Shown one piece after another: positions 10,326-19,278 of a stretch of 64,000 bases of DNA (positions are counted from its first letter, which is position 1; each line of letters begins with the position of its first letter). The translations under genes and the position numbers were made by a program. The DNA lies in the NCBI RefSeq assembly GCF_027706845.1, contig NZ_JAQGCZ010000005.1, forward strand, positions 310,001-374,000, read 5' to 3'. Source of the stretch: Mycolicibacterium sp. BiH015. GTDB lineage: Bacteria > Actinomycetota > Actinomycetes > Mycobacteriales > Mycobacteriaceae. Below the pieces are notes generated by a model. It made no database searches and was not told the DNA's origin. It saw only the letters and a list, made by a program, of their open reading frames with translations.

Positions 10326-11195
10326 GTGTCCGTTTTCGTCGATATCGCACCCGATGACGCAGTTTCGCCTGCGCCGGGCCCTGACACGCGCCCGGGGCGG
10401 AGCCGCTGGCGTGGTCTGCTGACCAAGGCGGCCCTGCCGCTGCTGTCGGTCGTCGTGTTCGGCATCGTGTGGCAGCTGGCCGCGGCCAGCGGGATATGGA
10501 ACCAGACGTTCGTGCCCTATCCGGCGACGGTGTGGAACGCGTTCATCGACGTCTCCACCACCCATGACGGTGTTCGCGGCTACGCGGGATACCTGCTGTG
10601 GGAGCACCTTTACATGACGTTGCGGCGCGTTGTCGCCGGCGTCGTCATCGGTGTCGTTGTCGGCGTGCTGCTCGGACTGCTGATGGGCTCTGTGGGCTGG
10701 GTGCGCAGCGTGCTCGAACCGTGGCTCACGTTCCTGCGGGCACTGCCCCCACTGGCCTACTTCTTCCTTCTCGTCATCTGGCTGGGCATCGACGAGGCAC
10801 CCAAGATCACACTGCTCGCGCTGGCCGCGCTCCCGCCCGCCGCTGTCGCGACCACCGCCGCGGTCGTCGCCGCGCCGGTCGGGCTGCAAGAGGCCGCCCG
10901 CGCGCTGGGAGCCTCCAAGCGGGACGTCATCCGCGACGTCGTCGTGCCGTCAGCGCTCCCGGAGACGTTCACCGGAATCCGGCTCGCCGTGGGCATGGCG
11001 TACTCGTCGGTCGTCGCCGCCGAGCTGTTCAACGGCATCCCCGGCATCGGCGGATTGGTCAAGGACGCAAGCAATTACAACAACACGCCCGTCGTGCTGG
11101 TCGGCATCTTCGCGATCGGCTTCTCGGGTCTGGTCATCGACTCACTGCTGCGTTCGATCGAACGCCGCGCTGTTCCCTGGAGAGGAAAGGTCTAG
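10326..11195 (+). CDS. tauC: Taurine/sulfonate ABC transporter permease
   Basis: 289 residues, GTG start. Several membrane helices and the binding-protein-dependent permease signature (EAARALGASKRDVIRDVVVPSALPE, here given only in part as EAARALGASKRD) place it in the SsuC/TauC family. It is the first of three genes (permease, binding protein, ATPase) spaced 7 bases apart or overlapping, so one operon. It forms the membrane channel for taurine or a related organosulfonate; the substrate call rests mainly on the TauA-like binding protein next to it. Confidence 0.9.
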   Translation: MSVFVDIAPDDAVSPAPGPDTRPGRSRWRGLLTKAALPLLSVVVFGIVWQLAAASGIWNQTFVPYPATVWNAFIDVSTTHDGVRGYAGYLLWEHLYMTLRRVVAGVVIGVVVGVLLGLLMGSVGWVRSVLEPWLTFLRALPPLAYFFLLVIWLGIDEAPKITLLALAALPPAAVATTAAVVAAPVGLQEAARALGASKRDVIRDVVVPSALPETFTGIRLAVGMAYSSVVAAELFNGIPGIGGLVKDASNYNNTPVVLVGIFAIGFSGLVIDSLLRSIERRAVPWRGKV

Positions 11196-11202
11196 CAAGA
11201 TC

Positions 11203-12231
11203 ATGAAACTGAAAGCGCTTCTCGTAGCGCTCGTTGCGGCTGTGCTGGCGCTGGCGGGTTGCTCAGTGGACCAGGGCGGGCAGTCAGCCGACAAGCCCAC
11301 GATCCGGATCGGCTACCAGACCTTCCCCAGCGGCGATCTGATCGTCAAGAACAGCAGGTGGCTCGAAGAAGCACTGCCCGACTACAACATCAAGTGGACG
11401 AAGTTCGACTCGGGCGCCGACGTGAACACCGCCTTCATCGCCAAGGAGCTCGACTTCGGTGCACTGGGGTCCAGCCCCGTTGCGCGTGGGCTCTCCGAAC
11501 CGCTGAACATCCCGTATCAGGTGGCTTTCGTACTCGACGTCGCCGGTGACAACGAGGCTCTCGTCGCGCGCAACGGCTCGAACATCACCACGATCGCCGA
11601 CCTCAAGGGCAAGCGCGTCGGCACCCCGTTCGCCTCGACCGCGCACTACAGCCTGCTCGCCGCGCTGAACCAGAACGGCCTGTCGCCGGCGGACGTTCAG
11701 CTCGTCGACCTGCAGCCCCAGGCGATCCTGGCGGCGTGGGAGCGCGGCGACATCGACGCCGCCTACACCTGGCTGCCGACGCTCGACCAGCTGCGCGCCA
11801 CCGGCAAGGATCTGATCACCAGCCGCCAGCTCGCCGAGAACGGAAAGCCGACGCTCGATCTCGGTGTCGTGTCCACGGAGTTCGCCGAGGCCCATCCCGA
11901 GGTGGTCGACATCTGGCGTCAGCAGGAGGCGCGGGCGCTGGACCTGATCAAGGACGACCCCGAGGCCGCGGCCAAGGCCATCTCCGCCGAGATCGGACTG
12001 ACGCCCGAAGAGACGGCGGGCCAGATCAAGCAGGGCGTCTACCTGACACCCCAGGAGGTCGCCTCGGCCGAATGGCTTGGCTCCGACGGTAATCCGGGCA
12101 ACATCGCCGCCAATCTGGAGAGCGCGTCGCAGTTCCTGGCGGAGCAGAAGCAGATTCCGGCCGCAGCACCGCTGAAGACGTTCCAGGACGCCGTCTACAC
12201 CAAGGGCCTTCCGGATGTCCTCAACCAATAG
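11203..12231 (+). CDS. tauA: Taurine-type substrate-binding lipoprotein
   Basis: 342 residues. The N-terminus is a lipoprotein signal with lipobox LALAGC, so the protein should be anchored outside the membrane, as expected in an organism with a thick wall. The mature part matches the TauA family closely: the segments RIGYQTFPSGDL, FDSGADVNTAF, LGSSPVARG, PFASTAHYSLLAALNQ and AAWERGDIDAAYTWLP recall E. coli TauA. It should capture taurine or a similar sulfonate and hand it to TauC. It lies 7 bases after tauC and overlaps tauB by 17 bases. Confidence 0.92.
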   Translation: MKLKALLVALVAAVLALAGCSVDQGGQSADKPTIRIGYQTFPSGDLIVKNSRWLEEALPDYNIKWTKFDSGADVNTAFIAKELDFGALGSSPVARGLSEPLNIPYQVAFVLDVAGDNEALVARNGSNITTIADLKGKRVGTPFASTAHYSLLAALNQNGLSPADVQLVDLQPQAILAAWERGDIDAAYTWLPTLDQLRATGKDLITSRQLAENGKPTLDLGVVSTEFAEAHPEVVDIWRQQEARALDLIKDDPEAAAKAISAEIGLTPEETAGQIKQGVYLTPQEVASAEWLGSDGNPGNIAANLESASQFLAEQKQIPAAAPLKTFQDAVYTKGLPDVLNQ

Positions 12232-12994
12232 CGGTGCGATCCAGCTCAAGTCGGTGTCGCACCGCTATGGCAGGGGCGACGAGGAGGTCACCGCGCTGGG
12301 GCCGGTCGACCTGACCGTCGACCCTGGCTCCTTCCTGGTTCTCGTCGGTGCCTCGGGATGCGGTAAGAGCACGCTGCTGCGTCTGCTCGCCGGATTCGAG
12401 TCTCCCAGCCAGGGTTCGGTCCAGATCGCCGGCGAGGCGCCGACCCCCGGGGTGACCGCCGGGGTGGTTTTCCAGCAGCCGAGGCTGTTTCCGTGGCGAA
12501 CGGTCGGCGGAAACGTCGAGCTGGCACTCAAGTACGCAAAGGTGCCGCGGGAGAAGCGGATCCAACGCCGTGACGAGCTGCTCGACCGCGTTGGTCTGAC
12601 TGGGACGGCGAAGCGGCGCATCTGGGAGATCAGCGGCGGTCAGCAGCAGCGGGTCGCCATCGCGCGGGCACTGGCGGCCGAGACCCCGCTGTTCCTGCTC
12701 GACGAACCGTTCGCGGCGCTGGACGCGTTGACCCGTGAGCGGCTGCAGGAGGACGTGCGGCAGGTCAGCGCCGAGTCCGGCCGCACCACGGTGTTCGTCA
12801 CCCACAGTGCCGACGAGGCCGCGTTCCTCGGGTCGCGCATCGTCGTGCTCACCCGTCGTCCCGGCCAGGTTGCCCTGGACATCCCGGTCGACCTGCCGCG
12901 CACGGGGGTGGATCCCGACGAGCTGCGCCGCTCGCCCGAGTACGCGGAACTGCGCGCGGAGGTGGGCAGGGCCGTGAAGTCCGCCGCGGCGTAG
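12215..12994 (+). CDS. tauB: Taurine/sulfonate ABC transporter ATPase
   Basis: 259 residues with Walker A GASGCGKS at 45-52, Q-loop in VVFQQPRLFPW, ABC signature ISGGQQQR (Ile in place of the usual Leu), Walker B LFLLDEPFAALD and the switch His in VFVTHSADEA. It powers import through TauC. The start lies inside the end of tauA, which suggests coupled translation. No taurine dioxygenase (tauD) or desulfonation gene is found in the window, so the sulfur release step must be encoded elsewhere. Confidence 0.93.
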   Translation: MSSTNSGAIQLKSVSHRYGRGDEEVTALGPVDLTVDPGSFLVLVGASGCGKSTLLRLLAGFESPSQGSVQIAGEAPTPGVTAGVVFQQPRLFPWRTVGGNVELALKYAKVPREKRIQRRDELLDRVGLTGTAKRRIWEISGGQQQRVAIARALAAETPLFLLDEPFAALDALTRERLQEDVRQVSAESGRTTVFVTHSADEAAFLGSRIVVLTRRPGQVALDIPVDLPRTGVDPDELRRSPEYAELRAEVGRAVKSAAA

Positions 12995-13152
12995 CCGCGT
13001 TTGCTGATCCACTCGCGCGATGCTTCGGTGGCGCACACGCGCTAGCGTCTTCGTCGCCCAACACCGACCTTGGCAGTCGCCTGGCAACAGTCTGACGGCG
13101 CGCCGCACCGGGTTTAGTTACCCAGCGGTAGGGCTACACCCCGCTGCGACGA

Positions 13153-13168
13153 TGTGACAGCGGTCACA
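13153..13168 (+). promoter_or_regulatory. CRP-type operator (TGTGA-N6-TCACA)
   Basis: A perfect palindrome TGTGACAGCGGTCACA, which equals the consensus of the cAMP receptor protein family. It ends 29 bases before the GTG start of the ferredoxin reductase and lies in the 203-base gap after tauB. Binding by the mycobacterial CRP (Rv3676 family) is inferred from the match only. Confidence 0.7.
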
Positions 13169-13197
13169 GGTGTTACGCAGCGAGGGAGGGCGGGTCG

Positions 13198-14328
13198 GTG
13201 GCCGGATTGGTGAAAACGGTGGCGCGTTGGAGCAAGGCACCCGCCCGCGACGTGGATGCGCCGTCCGGCGGCTGGGTCAACATGGTGCGAGGGCTTGCCG
13301 CCCGGGCCACCACTCCGCTGCTGCCCGACGACTACCTGTCGTTGCTGAATCCGTTGTGGTCGGCGCGTGAGCTGCGTGGCGAGATCGTCGCGGTGAAGCC
13401 GGAGACCGAGGATTCTGCGACCGTCATCATCAAGCCGGGGTGGGGGTTCTCGGCCGATTACGCCGCCGGTCAGTACGTCGGCATCGGGCTGCGGGTCGAC
13501 GGGCGCTGGCACTGGCGGTCGTATTCGCTGACCTCGGTGCCGGAGCAGTCCGACAACCAGATCTCGATCACCGTGAAAGCCACTCCCGAAGGGTTCCTGT
13601 CGACCCACCTTGTCGACGGTGTCGAGCCGGGCACCATCATCCGGCTCGCGGCACCCAAGGGCGAATTCACGCTGCCCGACCCGCCGCCCCCACGGCTTCT
13701 TTTCGTCACTGCGGGCAGCGGTATCACCCCGATCATGGCCATGCTGCGATCCCTGCGCGCCCGAGGGCAGCGACCCGACATCGTGCACGTCCACTCGGCG
13801 CCGACCGAGGACGCCGTGATCTTCTGCGACGAACTCCGTGAACTCGAGCACGCCCAGGACGGCTACCGCCTGCATCTGCACCTCACCAGAGAACAGGGCA
13901 AGGTCGACTTCGACCGATTCGACGAGCTCGTACCCGATTGGCGCGATCGTTCGGCGTGGATCTGCGGTCCCGCAGAGATGCTCGACACCGTCGAGAACCT
14001 CTTCACCGCAGAGGGTCTCGAAGACCGCCTGCACATGGAGCGGTTCACCATCGCGGCGACCGACAAAGGGGGCGAAGGTGGGGCGGTGACCTTCGCGCAC
14101 TCTGACAAGTCGGTCGAAATCGACGGTGCCACATCCATTCTCGAGGCGGGCGAGAAGGTCGGCATCCAGATGCCGTTCGGCTGCCGAATGGGCATCTGCC
14201 AGACGTGCGTGCTTCCGCTCGAGGACGGACACGTCCGAGATATCCGATCGGGTACCGAACACGGTGCCGGCGACCGCATTCAGACCTGCATTTCGACCGC
14301 TTCGGGCAACTGCACCATCAACGTTTGA
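13198..14328 (+). CDS. Ferredoxin reductase partner of the acyl desaturase (Rv3230c-like)
   Basis: 376 residues, GTG start behind GAGGGAGG. The order is an N-terminal FAD-binding domain with R-S-Y-S at 107-110, an NAD(P)-binding domain with [10 protein letters not shown], and a C-terminal plant-type [2Fe-2S] ferredoxin domain with ligands C329, C334, C337 and C364. This is the layout of Rv3230c, the reductase that delivers electrons to the stearoyl-CoA desaturase DesA3. The desaturase follows 12 bases later, in the same order as in M. tuberculosis, so the two act together at the membrane. Confidence 0.93.
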   Translation: MAGLVKTVARWSKAPARDVDAPSGGWVNMVRGLAARATTPLLPDDYLSLLNPLWSARELRGEIVAVKPETEDSATVIIKPGWGFSADYAAGQYVGIGLRVDGRWHWRSYSLTSVPEQSDNQISITVKATPEGFLSTHLVDGVEPGTIIRLAAPKGEFTLPDPPPPRLLFVTAGSGITPIMAMLRSLRARGQRPDIVHVHSAPTEDAVIFCDELRELEHAQDGYRLHLHLTREQGKVDFDRFDELVPDWRDRSAWICGPAEMLDTVENLFTAEGLEDRLHMERFTIAATDKGGEGGAVTFAHSDKSVEIDGATSILEAGEKVGIQMPFGCRMGICQTCVLPLEDGHVRDIRSGTEHGAGDRIQTCISTASGNCTINV

Positions 14329-14340
14329 GGAGACTTCGAC

Positions 14341-15546
14341 ATGGCGATCACGGACATCAAGGCATACGCACACCTGACCGAAGCGGATGTCGAGGCACTG
14401 GCCGAAGAACTCGACCAGCTTCGCGCCGACATCGAGGAGTCCAGGGGTGAGCGCGACGCACGCTACGTGCGCCGCACCATCCAGCTGCAGCGGGCACTCG
14501 CGGCGGGCGGCCGGATCGCGCTGTTCGCGAGCAGCAGTCGCATCGCGCGCATCGGGGGCACGGCGATGCTCGCCGCAGCCAAGATCATCGAGAACATGGA
14601 GTTGGGGCACAACGTCATTCACGGTCAGTGGGACTGGATGAACGACCCCGAGGTCCATTCGACGGAATGGGAGTGGGACACCACCTGCCCCGCGTCGCAG
14701 TGGAAGCACTCCCACAACTTCGTGCACCACAAGTACACCAACGTCGTCGGACTCGACAGCGACGTCGGTTACGGCATCATGCGGGTGACCCGCGACGAAC
14801 CGTGGGAGCGCTGGATGATCGGCAACCCGATCTACAACCTGCTGCTCGGCACCCTGTTCGAGTGGGGGGTGGCGGCTCACCACATCGAGGTCGACAAGAT
14901 CCGCAAGAAGGAGAAGACCTGGGCTGAGGCGCGCAAGGACATGCGCGTGATGGGCCGCAAGATCGCCAAGCAGGTCGGCAAGGACTACCTCATCTTCCCG
15001 GCGCTGACCGGAACCAACTGGAAGCACACGCTCAAGTGCAATGCGGTGGCCAACCTGATCCGCAACTACTGGGCCTATATGGTGATCTTCTGCGGCCACT
15101 TCCCCGATGGCGCAGAGAAATTCACCGTCGAAGAGTTCGAGAACGAGACCCGCGGCGAATGGTATCTGCGACAGATGCTGGGATCGGCCAACTTTCACGC
15201 CGGGCCGATCATGGCGTTCATGAGCGGGAACCTCTGCTACCAGATCGAGCACCACCTGTTCCCCGATCTGCCGAGCAACCGATACGCCGAGATGAGCGTG
15301 CGAATTCGCGAGCTGTGCGAGAAGTACGACCTGCCCTACACCACCGGTCCGCTCTATCGCCAGTACTGGCAGTCGTTCTGGACGATCCTCAAGCTCGCGC
15401 TACCGGACAAATACCTGCGTGCCGACAGCGACAACGCCCCGGAGACGAATTCCGAGGTGCGCTTCCAGGCCGCGCCGGCGCAGGGGAAGGGTCCGCGGCG
15501 CGGACTGCGGACAGCGTTGCGCGAGGCCGCCCGCAGCGCCGCCTGA
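14341..15546 (+). CDS. desA3: Membrane acyl-CoA (stearoyl-CoA) 9-desaturase
   Basis: 401 residues. It carries the three His boxes of membrane di-iron desaturases: H90xxxH94 (GHNVIHG), H125xxxH129H130 (HSHNFVHH) and H304H305 (QIEHHLFP), with hydrophobic stretches between them. The N-terminus MAITDI..AHLTEAD and the segments GQWDWMNDPE and CGHFPDGAEKF are close to DesA3 (Rv3229c). It introduces the delta-9 double bond into stearoyl-CoA to give oleoyl-CoA, using the reductase encoded just upstream. Rapid growers often have several copies, so this may be a paralogue and not the direct orthologue. Confidence 0.92.
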   Translation: MAITDIKAYAHLTEADVEALAEELDQLRADIEESRGERDARYVRRTIQLQRALAAGGRIALFASSSRIARIGGTAMLAAAKIIENMELGHNVIHGQWDWMNDPEVHSTEWEWDTTCPASQWKHSHNFVHHKYTNVVGLDSDVGYGIMRVTRDEPWERWMIGNPIYNLLLGTLFEWGVAAHHIEVDKIRKKEKTWAEARKDMRVMGRKIAKQVGKDYLIFPALTGTNWKHTLKCNAVANLIRNYWAYMVIFCGHFPDGAEKFTVEEFENETRGEWYLRQMLGSANFHAGPIMAFMSGNLCYQIEHHLFPDLPSNRYAEMSVRIRELCEKYDLPYTTGPLYRQYWQSFWTILKLALPDKYLRADSDNAPETNSEVRFQAAPAQGKGPRRGLRTALREAARSAA

Positions 15547-15640
15547 ACCCGCCGAAGCGAAGATCTCGAAACGGCACCGATCACGCATCGACCTCACATT
15601 CCCATCGCGTGGGAGGGTGCGTGGGCCGCACGATATCGGC

Positions 15641-16048
15641 GTGAGCATGGTTGTCGAACGCGGGCTGGCGCGATGCCCCCGATGTGTCGCGGTAGCCGAC
15701 TACGTCTTCGTCGAGACGTCGCAGCGGCCACCCAACGGATTGCGTTACGAGGTTCGCTGCCGCAAGTGCGGAGAGTGCTACCGCGAGGACAGTCGGCCGG
15801 TGGCGAATCTGCCTGCAGTGGTGGTCGAGTCGCTACGCTGGCCGCCGGACTGGGAACCGGAGCCGTCTCGCGATTGGGTCAACGAAGCGCGCGAGATACT
15901 GACCGTGGTTGCTCAGCGCAGCAAGTCCGAGATGGATGCGTTGGGCAGACACGTACAGGGCGCGTACGAGCTCACCAGGACATGGGTCAACGAGCGCCGT
16001 GCGGCGCGGATGCTGGGTCAGACCGGCGGATACGCAGGCGGCGGATAA
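15641..16048 (+). CDS. Small zinc-ribbon protein of unknown function
   Basis: 135 residues from a GTG at 15641 (an ATG two codons later is also possible). Two CxxC pairs near the N-terminus (C-P-R-C and, about 27 residues on, C-R-K-C followed by another Cys at GECY) suggest a zinc ribbon. The rest is helical and ends in a short Gly-rich tail (TGGYAGGG). I recognise no family. It stands alone 94 bases after the desaturase gene. Confidence 0.6.
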   Translation: MSMVVERGLARCPRCVAVADYVFVETSQRPPNGLRYEVRCRKCGECYREDSRPVANLPAVVVESLRWPPDWEPEPSRDWVNEAREILTVVAQRSKSEMDALGRHVQGAYELTRTWVNERRAARMLGQTGGYAGGG

Positions 16049-16224
16049 ACCCCTCGCAGGATCCACGCGAACCAGTTGATGCCGTACTCGAGCTCGTCGC
16101 TTGCGTCGTAATCAGGGTTCGGGTCCACTGCGCCACCTCTCCGTTACCTCTGGCCACACGACGGCGGCATGGGACGAGTCTAGACCTGCCGGGCCCACAA
16201 GAACACCGCATCGGCCTAGACTGA

Positions 16225-16238
16225 ACCAACCAGTTAGT
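16225..16238. promoter_or_regulatory. Candidate TetR operator
   Basis: ACCAAC-CA-GTTAGT is a 14-base imperfect palindrome (one mismatch in six base pairs) that lies 46 bases before the ATG of the TetR gene. The form ACYAAC-N2-GTTRGT is common for TetR repressors of lipid metabolism. Autoregulation is inferred. Confidence 0.5.
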
Positions 16239-16284
16239 AGGTCCACGCCGTATCAGTGCCTGCCGATGCCTATAGTGAGTCGCC

Positions 16285-16956
16285 ATGTCTGAATCCGTCA
16301 CGAGCAACGGGATGTCCCGCCGCGAGGAGCTGTTGGCCGTCGCCACCAAGCTGTTCGCCGCGCGCGGCTATCACGGCACCCGGATGGACGACGTCGCCGA
16401 CGCCGTCGGCCTGAACAAGGCCACGGTCTACCACTACTACGCCAGCAAGTCGCTGATCCTGTACGACATCTACAAGGGTGCCGCCGACTTCACCGTCGAC
16501 GCGCTGCACGACGATCCGACGGCGTCGGCACGCGAGACGATCTATCACTTCACCCGGCGGCTGCTGGTCGGCATCGCAGGCAACATCGAGCGCGCCGCCG
16601 TGTACTTCCAGGAGGGGCCCTACATCACGGAGTGGTTCACCGAGGAGCAGGTGGCCTACATCCGTGAGAAGGAAGCCCAGGTCTACGAGCACGTGCGCGA
16701 CGTCATCGACCGCGGTATCGCCAGCGGCGAGTTCTACGAGTGTGACTCGCATGTGCTCGCGCTCGGCTACATCGGGATGACACTGGGTTCCTATCGATGG
16801 CTGCGGCCCCACGGCAGGCGTAGCGCCCAGGAGATCGCCGTGGAGTTCAGCACGGCACTGCTGCGCGGGCTCATCCGCGACGAGGACGTTCGTGAGGTGT
16901 CACCGCTGGGCGTCGACCTCGACTCCGCGGCGCGGACTTTCAAGGAATCCAACTAG
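16285..16956 (+). CDS. TetR-family regulator (Rv0158-like)
   Basis: 223 residues. The N-terminal helix-turn-helix runs from SRREELLAVATKLF to NKATVYHYYASK. The C-terminal ligand domain (with AAVYFQEGPYITEWF) resembles the KstR2-type subgroup, whose members sense acyl-CoA-like ligands. Gene order (between the pnt genes and the TB18.5/mce1 block) and sequence memory point to the Rv0158 orthologue, whose targets I do not know. Its last 57 bases overlap the end of the convergent peptidase gene. Confidence 0.88.
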   Translation: MSESVTSNGMSRREELLAVATKLFAARGYHGTRMDDVADAVGLNKATVYHYYASKSLILYDIYKGAADFTVDALHDDPTASARETIYHFTRRLLVGIAGNIERAAVYFQEGPYITEWFTEEQVAYIREKEAQVYEHVRDVIDRGIASGEFYECDSHVLALGYIGMTLGSYRWLRPHGRRSAQEIAVEFSTALLRGLIRDEDVREVSPLGVDLDSAARTFKESN

Positions 16957-17991
16957 CACCGTCGCCATCGCCGGAATCGCCTTCCCTGCGATCACCTCAT
17001 AACCATGAGTGCTCATCGTCGGCAGACAGAGCAGGCCGGCCTGCGCGCACGCACCGCTTGCCTTGGAGTGGGACGCATCGGATTCGAACGCCCCGAGGAC
17101 CGCGGCCTGGGGAGCGAACCCGTGCTCGTCGGCGATGTCCATCAGCCGGTCGGCCACCCACTTGTCGTAGATGCACATGGCGTCGCTGTAGGCCACGATC
17201 GGTCCGCCGCCGACGGTGGTGCCGTACTCCGGTTCCGTCGGACCCACCTCCAGCGCGAGCGTCAGGTCGCCGGGCAGCGTCCGACTGGCGAAGGTACCGC
17301 CGAGGCCGCCGATCTCTTCGTTGGTCGTGAACACGAAATAGACATCGCCGGCGGGCCCCCGCCGGCCGCGCAGCTCGGCGGCACACAGCAGCGCCGCCGT
17401 GGCGGCGGCGCGGTTGTCGAGGAAATAGCAGCCCAAATAGTCGTGTCCGACGTCTATGAGGTTGCGCCTGCTGCGGTCGATACACACGCGAGTTCCGGCG
17501 GTGACCCCTGCCTGCTCGACCTCGCGGGCGCTCAGACCGGTGAACACGTAGACATCGGGCCAGTCGAGCGCTTTGTCGCCTTGATCGGGTTTGGTCTGCC
17601 AGATCCTCGGCGACTCGGCGGTGGTGTGTTCGGAGCCCAGTGCGAGCACCCCGCACAGCGTCCTGTGAAAGCCCAGTATCGCCACAGCACCGAGGCCGAA
17701 GTTGCCCGGATACATCGTGCCCAGCGGCGTCAGGTTCAGGGTGCCGTCCGGGTTGATCCTCTTCACCAGCATCGACAGCTCATCCATGTGGGCCATGACG
17801 CGAACGGCCGGCTCGTCGCCGCCGCGCAGGACGCCGATCAGGTTTCCCGCCGCATCCACCCAGGTCTCGTCGACCACGGGTTCGAGCTCGCGACGGCAGA
17901 TGTCGCGGACCGCATCCTCCTGACCGCACGGCCCGTACTCCAGCAGCAGCTCCTGCAGCAGCTTGCGGTAGTCGGGCTCGTCGGTGGTCAT
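16900..17991 (-). CDS. M42-type metallopeptidase
   Basis: 363 residues from the ATG at 17991; an in-frame ATG at 18093 would run through the start of the divergent DUF72 gene and is less likely. The segments VMAHMDELSMLV, FLDNRAAATAAL, FTTNEEIGGLGG and ALEVGPTEPEY match M42 (glutamyl aminopeptidase/PepA-type) enzymes, with the metal-binding His and Asp, the catalytic Glu-Glu pair in TNEEIGG and a final His in MSTHGYEV. It should remove N-terminal residues from peptides in the cytosol. The 57-base tail overlap with the TetR gene is a real convergent overlap. Confidence 0.85.
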   Translation of the reverse strand: MTTDEPDYRKLLQELLLEYGPCGQEDAVRDICRRELEPVVDETWVDAAGNLIGVLRGGDEPAVRVMAHMDELSMLVKRINPDGTLNLTPLGTMYPGNFGLGAVAILGFHRTLCGVLALGSEHTTAESPRIWQTKPDQGDKALDWPDVYVFTGLSAREVEQAGVTAGTRVCIDRSRRNLIDVGHDYLGCYFLDNRAAATAALLCAAELRGRRGPAGDVYFVFTTNEEIGGLGGTFASRTLPGDLTLALEVGPTEPEYGTTVGGGPIVAYSDAMCIYDKWVADRLMDIADEHGFAPQAAVLGAFESDASHSKASGACAQAGLLCLPTMSTHGYEVIAGKAIPAMATVLVGFLESPRRGVEVDAQR

Positions 17992-18043
17992 GGCCCATGA
18001 GATTGCCGGGAGAGGCCGGTCCAAACCCGGGTACCCGAACCCG

Positions 18044-18772
18044 GTGACCGTGCGTATCGGCACGTCGGGGTGGTCGTACAACCACTGGCGCAACGTGCTC
18101 TATGAGCCCGGCCTGCCTGCTGCGCGATGGCTGGAACGCTTTGTCGCCGAGTTCGACACCGTCGAACTCAACGGCAGCTTCTACCGGTGGCCGCGCGACG
18201 CCCAGTTCGAGAGCTGGCGGGACCAGCTTCCGCCGGGTTTCGTCATGGCGGTCAAAGCCGCCCGCGGTCTCACCCACGCGCGTCGACTCCGCTCACCCGA
18301 AGAGTGGGTCGAACGGATGGCGCGGGGCTGGCGGGCGCTGGGGGACCGGAAGGGACCGCTGCTCGTGCAGCTGCATCCGGCACTGGAACGCGACGACGAG
18401 CGGCTCGACCACTTCCTCGCGGCCGTGCCGGACGAGATCCCGGTCGCCGTCGAGTTCCGGCATGCGTCGTGGAACGACCCGCGCGTGTACGAGATCCTCG
18501 AAAAGCGCGACGCCGCATACGTGGTGATGAGTGGCGCGGGCCTGCCGTGCATCCTCACGGCGACGGCGTCCTTCGTCTACGTGCGATTGCACGGGCCGGA
18601 CCCTCACGACATGTATGGGGGTTCCTACAGTCCCGACGACCTGCGCTGGTGGGCCGACCGCATTGCGGAATGGGACCAGCAGGGCCGCGACGTGTACACG
18701 TACTTCAACAACGACCTCGGCGGCAACGCCGTCCGCAACGCCCGGGATCTTCGTTTCGCACTGGGACGGTGA
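18044..18772 (+). CDS. DUF72 (YecE-like) protein
   Basis: 242 residues from the GTG at 18044, which gives the usual family start (VTVRIGTSGWSYNHW); longer starts overlap the divergent peptidase gene. The segments VELNGSFYRWP, FVMAVKAARGLTHARRL, VAVEFRHASW and YTYFNNDLGGNAVRNA are typical of the DUF72 family, which has a TIM-barrel-like fold. The biochemical role is unknown. It precedes the TB18.5-like gene by 59 bases. Confidence 0.85.
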   Translation: MTVRIGTSGWSYNHWRNVLYEPGLPAARWLERFVAEFDTVELNGSFYRWPRDAQFESWRDQLPPGFVMAVKAARGLTHARRLRSPEEWVERMARGWRALGDRKGPLLVQLHPALERDDERLDHFLAAVPDEIPVAVEFRHASWNDPRVYEILEKRDAAYVVMSGAGLPCILTATASFVYVRLHGPDPHDMYGGSYSPDDLRWWADRIAEWDQQGRDVYTYFNNDLGGNAVRNARDLRFALGR

Positions 18773-18831
18773 AGCACTTCGTCGGCTGCGCACCCAGGGA
18801 ATGCGACGCGCGGGCTCGATATGCTCTGCCG

Positions 18832-19272
18832 ATGCCTTTGGTGAGTAAGACGGTCGAGGTCTCGGCGCCGGCGGAGACGATCATGGGGATCGTCGCCGAC
18901 TTCGAGAAGTATCCGGAGTGGAACTCCGAGATCAAGGGCTGCTGGATTCTGGCCCGATACGACGACGGGCGGCCCAGTCAGCTTCGGCTCGACGTGGTGG
19001 TGCAGGGGCAGGCCGGCACTTTCATCACCGCCGTGTACTACCCCGGCGAGAATCAGATCTTCACGGTGTTGCAGCAGGGTGAGCACTTCACCAAGCAGGA
19101 GCAGCGCTTCGCGGTGGTCGCGATGGGGCCGACGTCCCTGTTGACCGTCGATCTCGACGTCGAGGTCAACATGCCCGTCCCGGCCGTCATGGTGAAGAAG
19201 GTCGTCGGGGACACGCTGGACTACCTCGCCGACAATCTGAAGGCTCGCGCCGAACAGCTCGCCTCGACGTAG
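18832..19272 (+). CDS. SRPBCC-fold protein, TB18.5 (Rv0164)-like
   Basis: 146 residues from the ATG at 18832. The pattern VEVSAPAETIMGIVADFEKYPEWN at the start (only in part: DFEKYPEWN) and the C-terminal VVGDTLDYLADNLKARAEQ helix are typical of polyketide cyclase/START-like (SRPBCC) proteins, which bind hydrophobic ligands in a deep pocket. Its place directly before the convergent mce1R gene matches Rv0164 (TB18.5). A link to lipid handling is plausible from the context but unproven. Confidence 0.85.
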   Translation: MPLVSKTVEVSAPAETIMGIVADFEKYPEWNSEIKGCWILARYDDGRPSQLRLDVVVQGQAGTFITAVYYPGENQIFTVLQQGEHFTKQEQRFAVVAMGPTSLLTVDLDVEVNMPVPAVMVKKVVGDTLDYLADNLKARAEQLAST

Positions 19273-19278
19273 GGCACG

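Noticed and set aside
17992..18093. Longer start for the M42 peptidase
   Set aside because: It would cover the start of the divergent DUF72 gene, and the family begins near the ATG at 17991.
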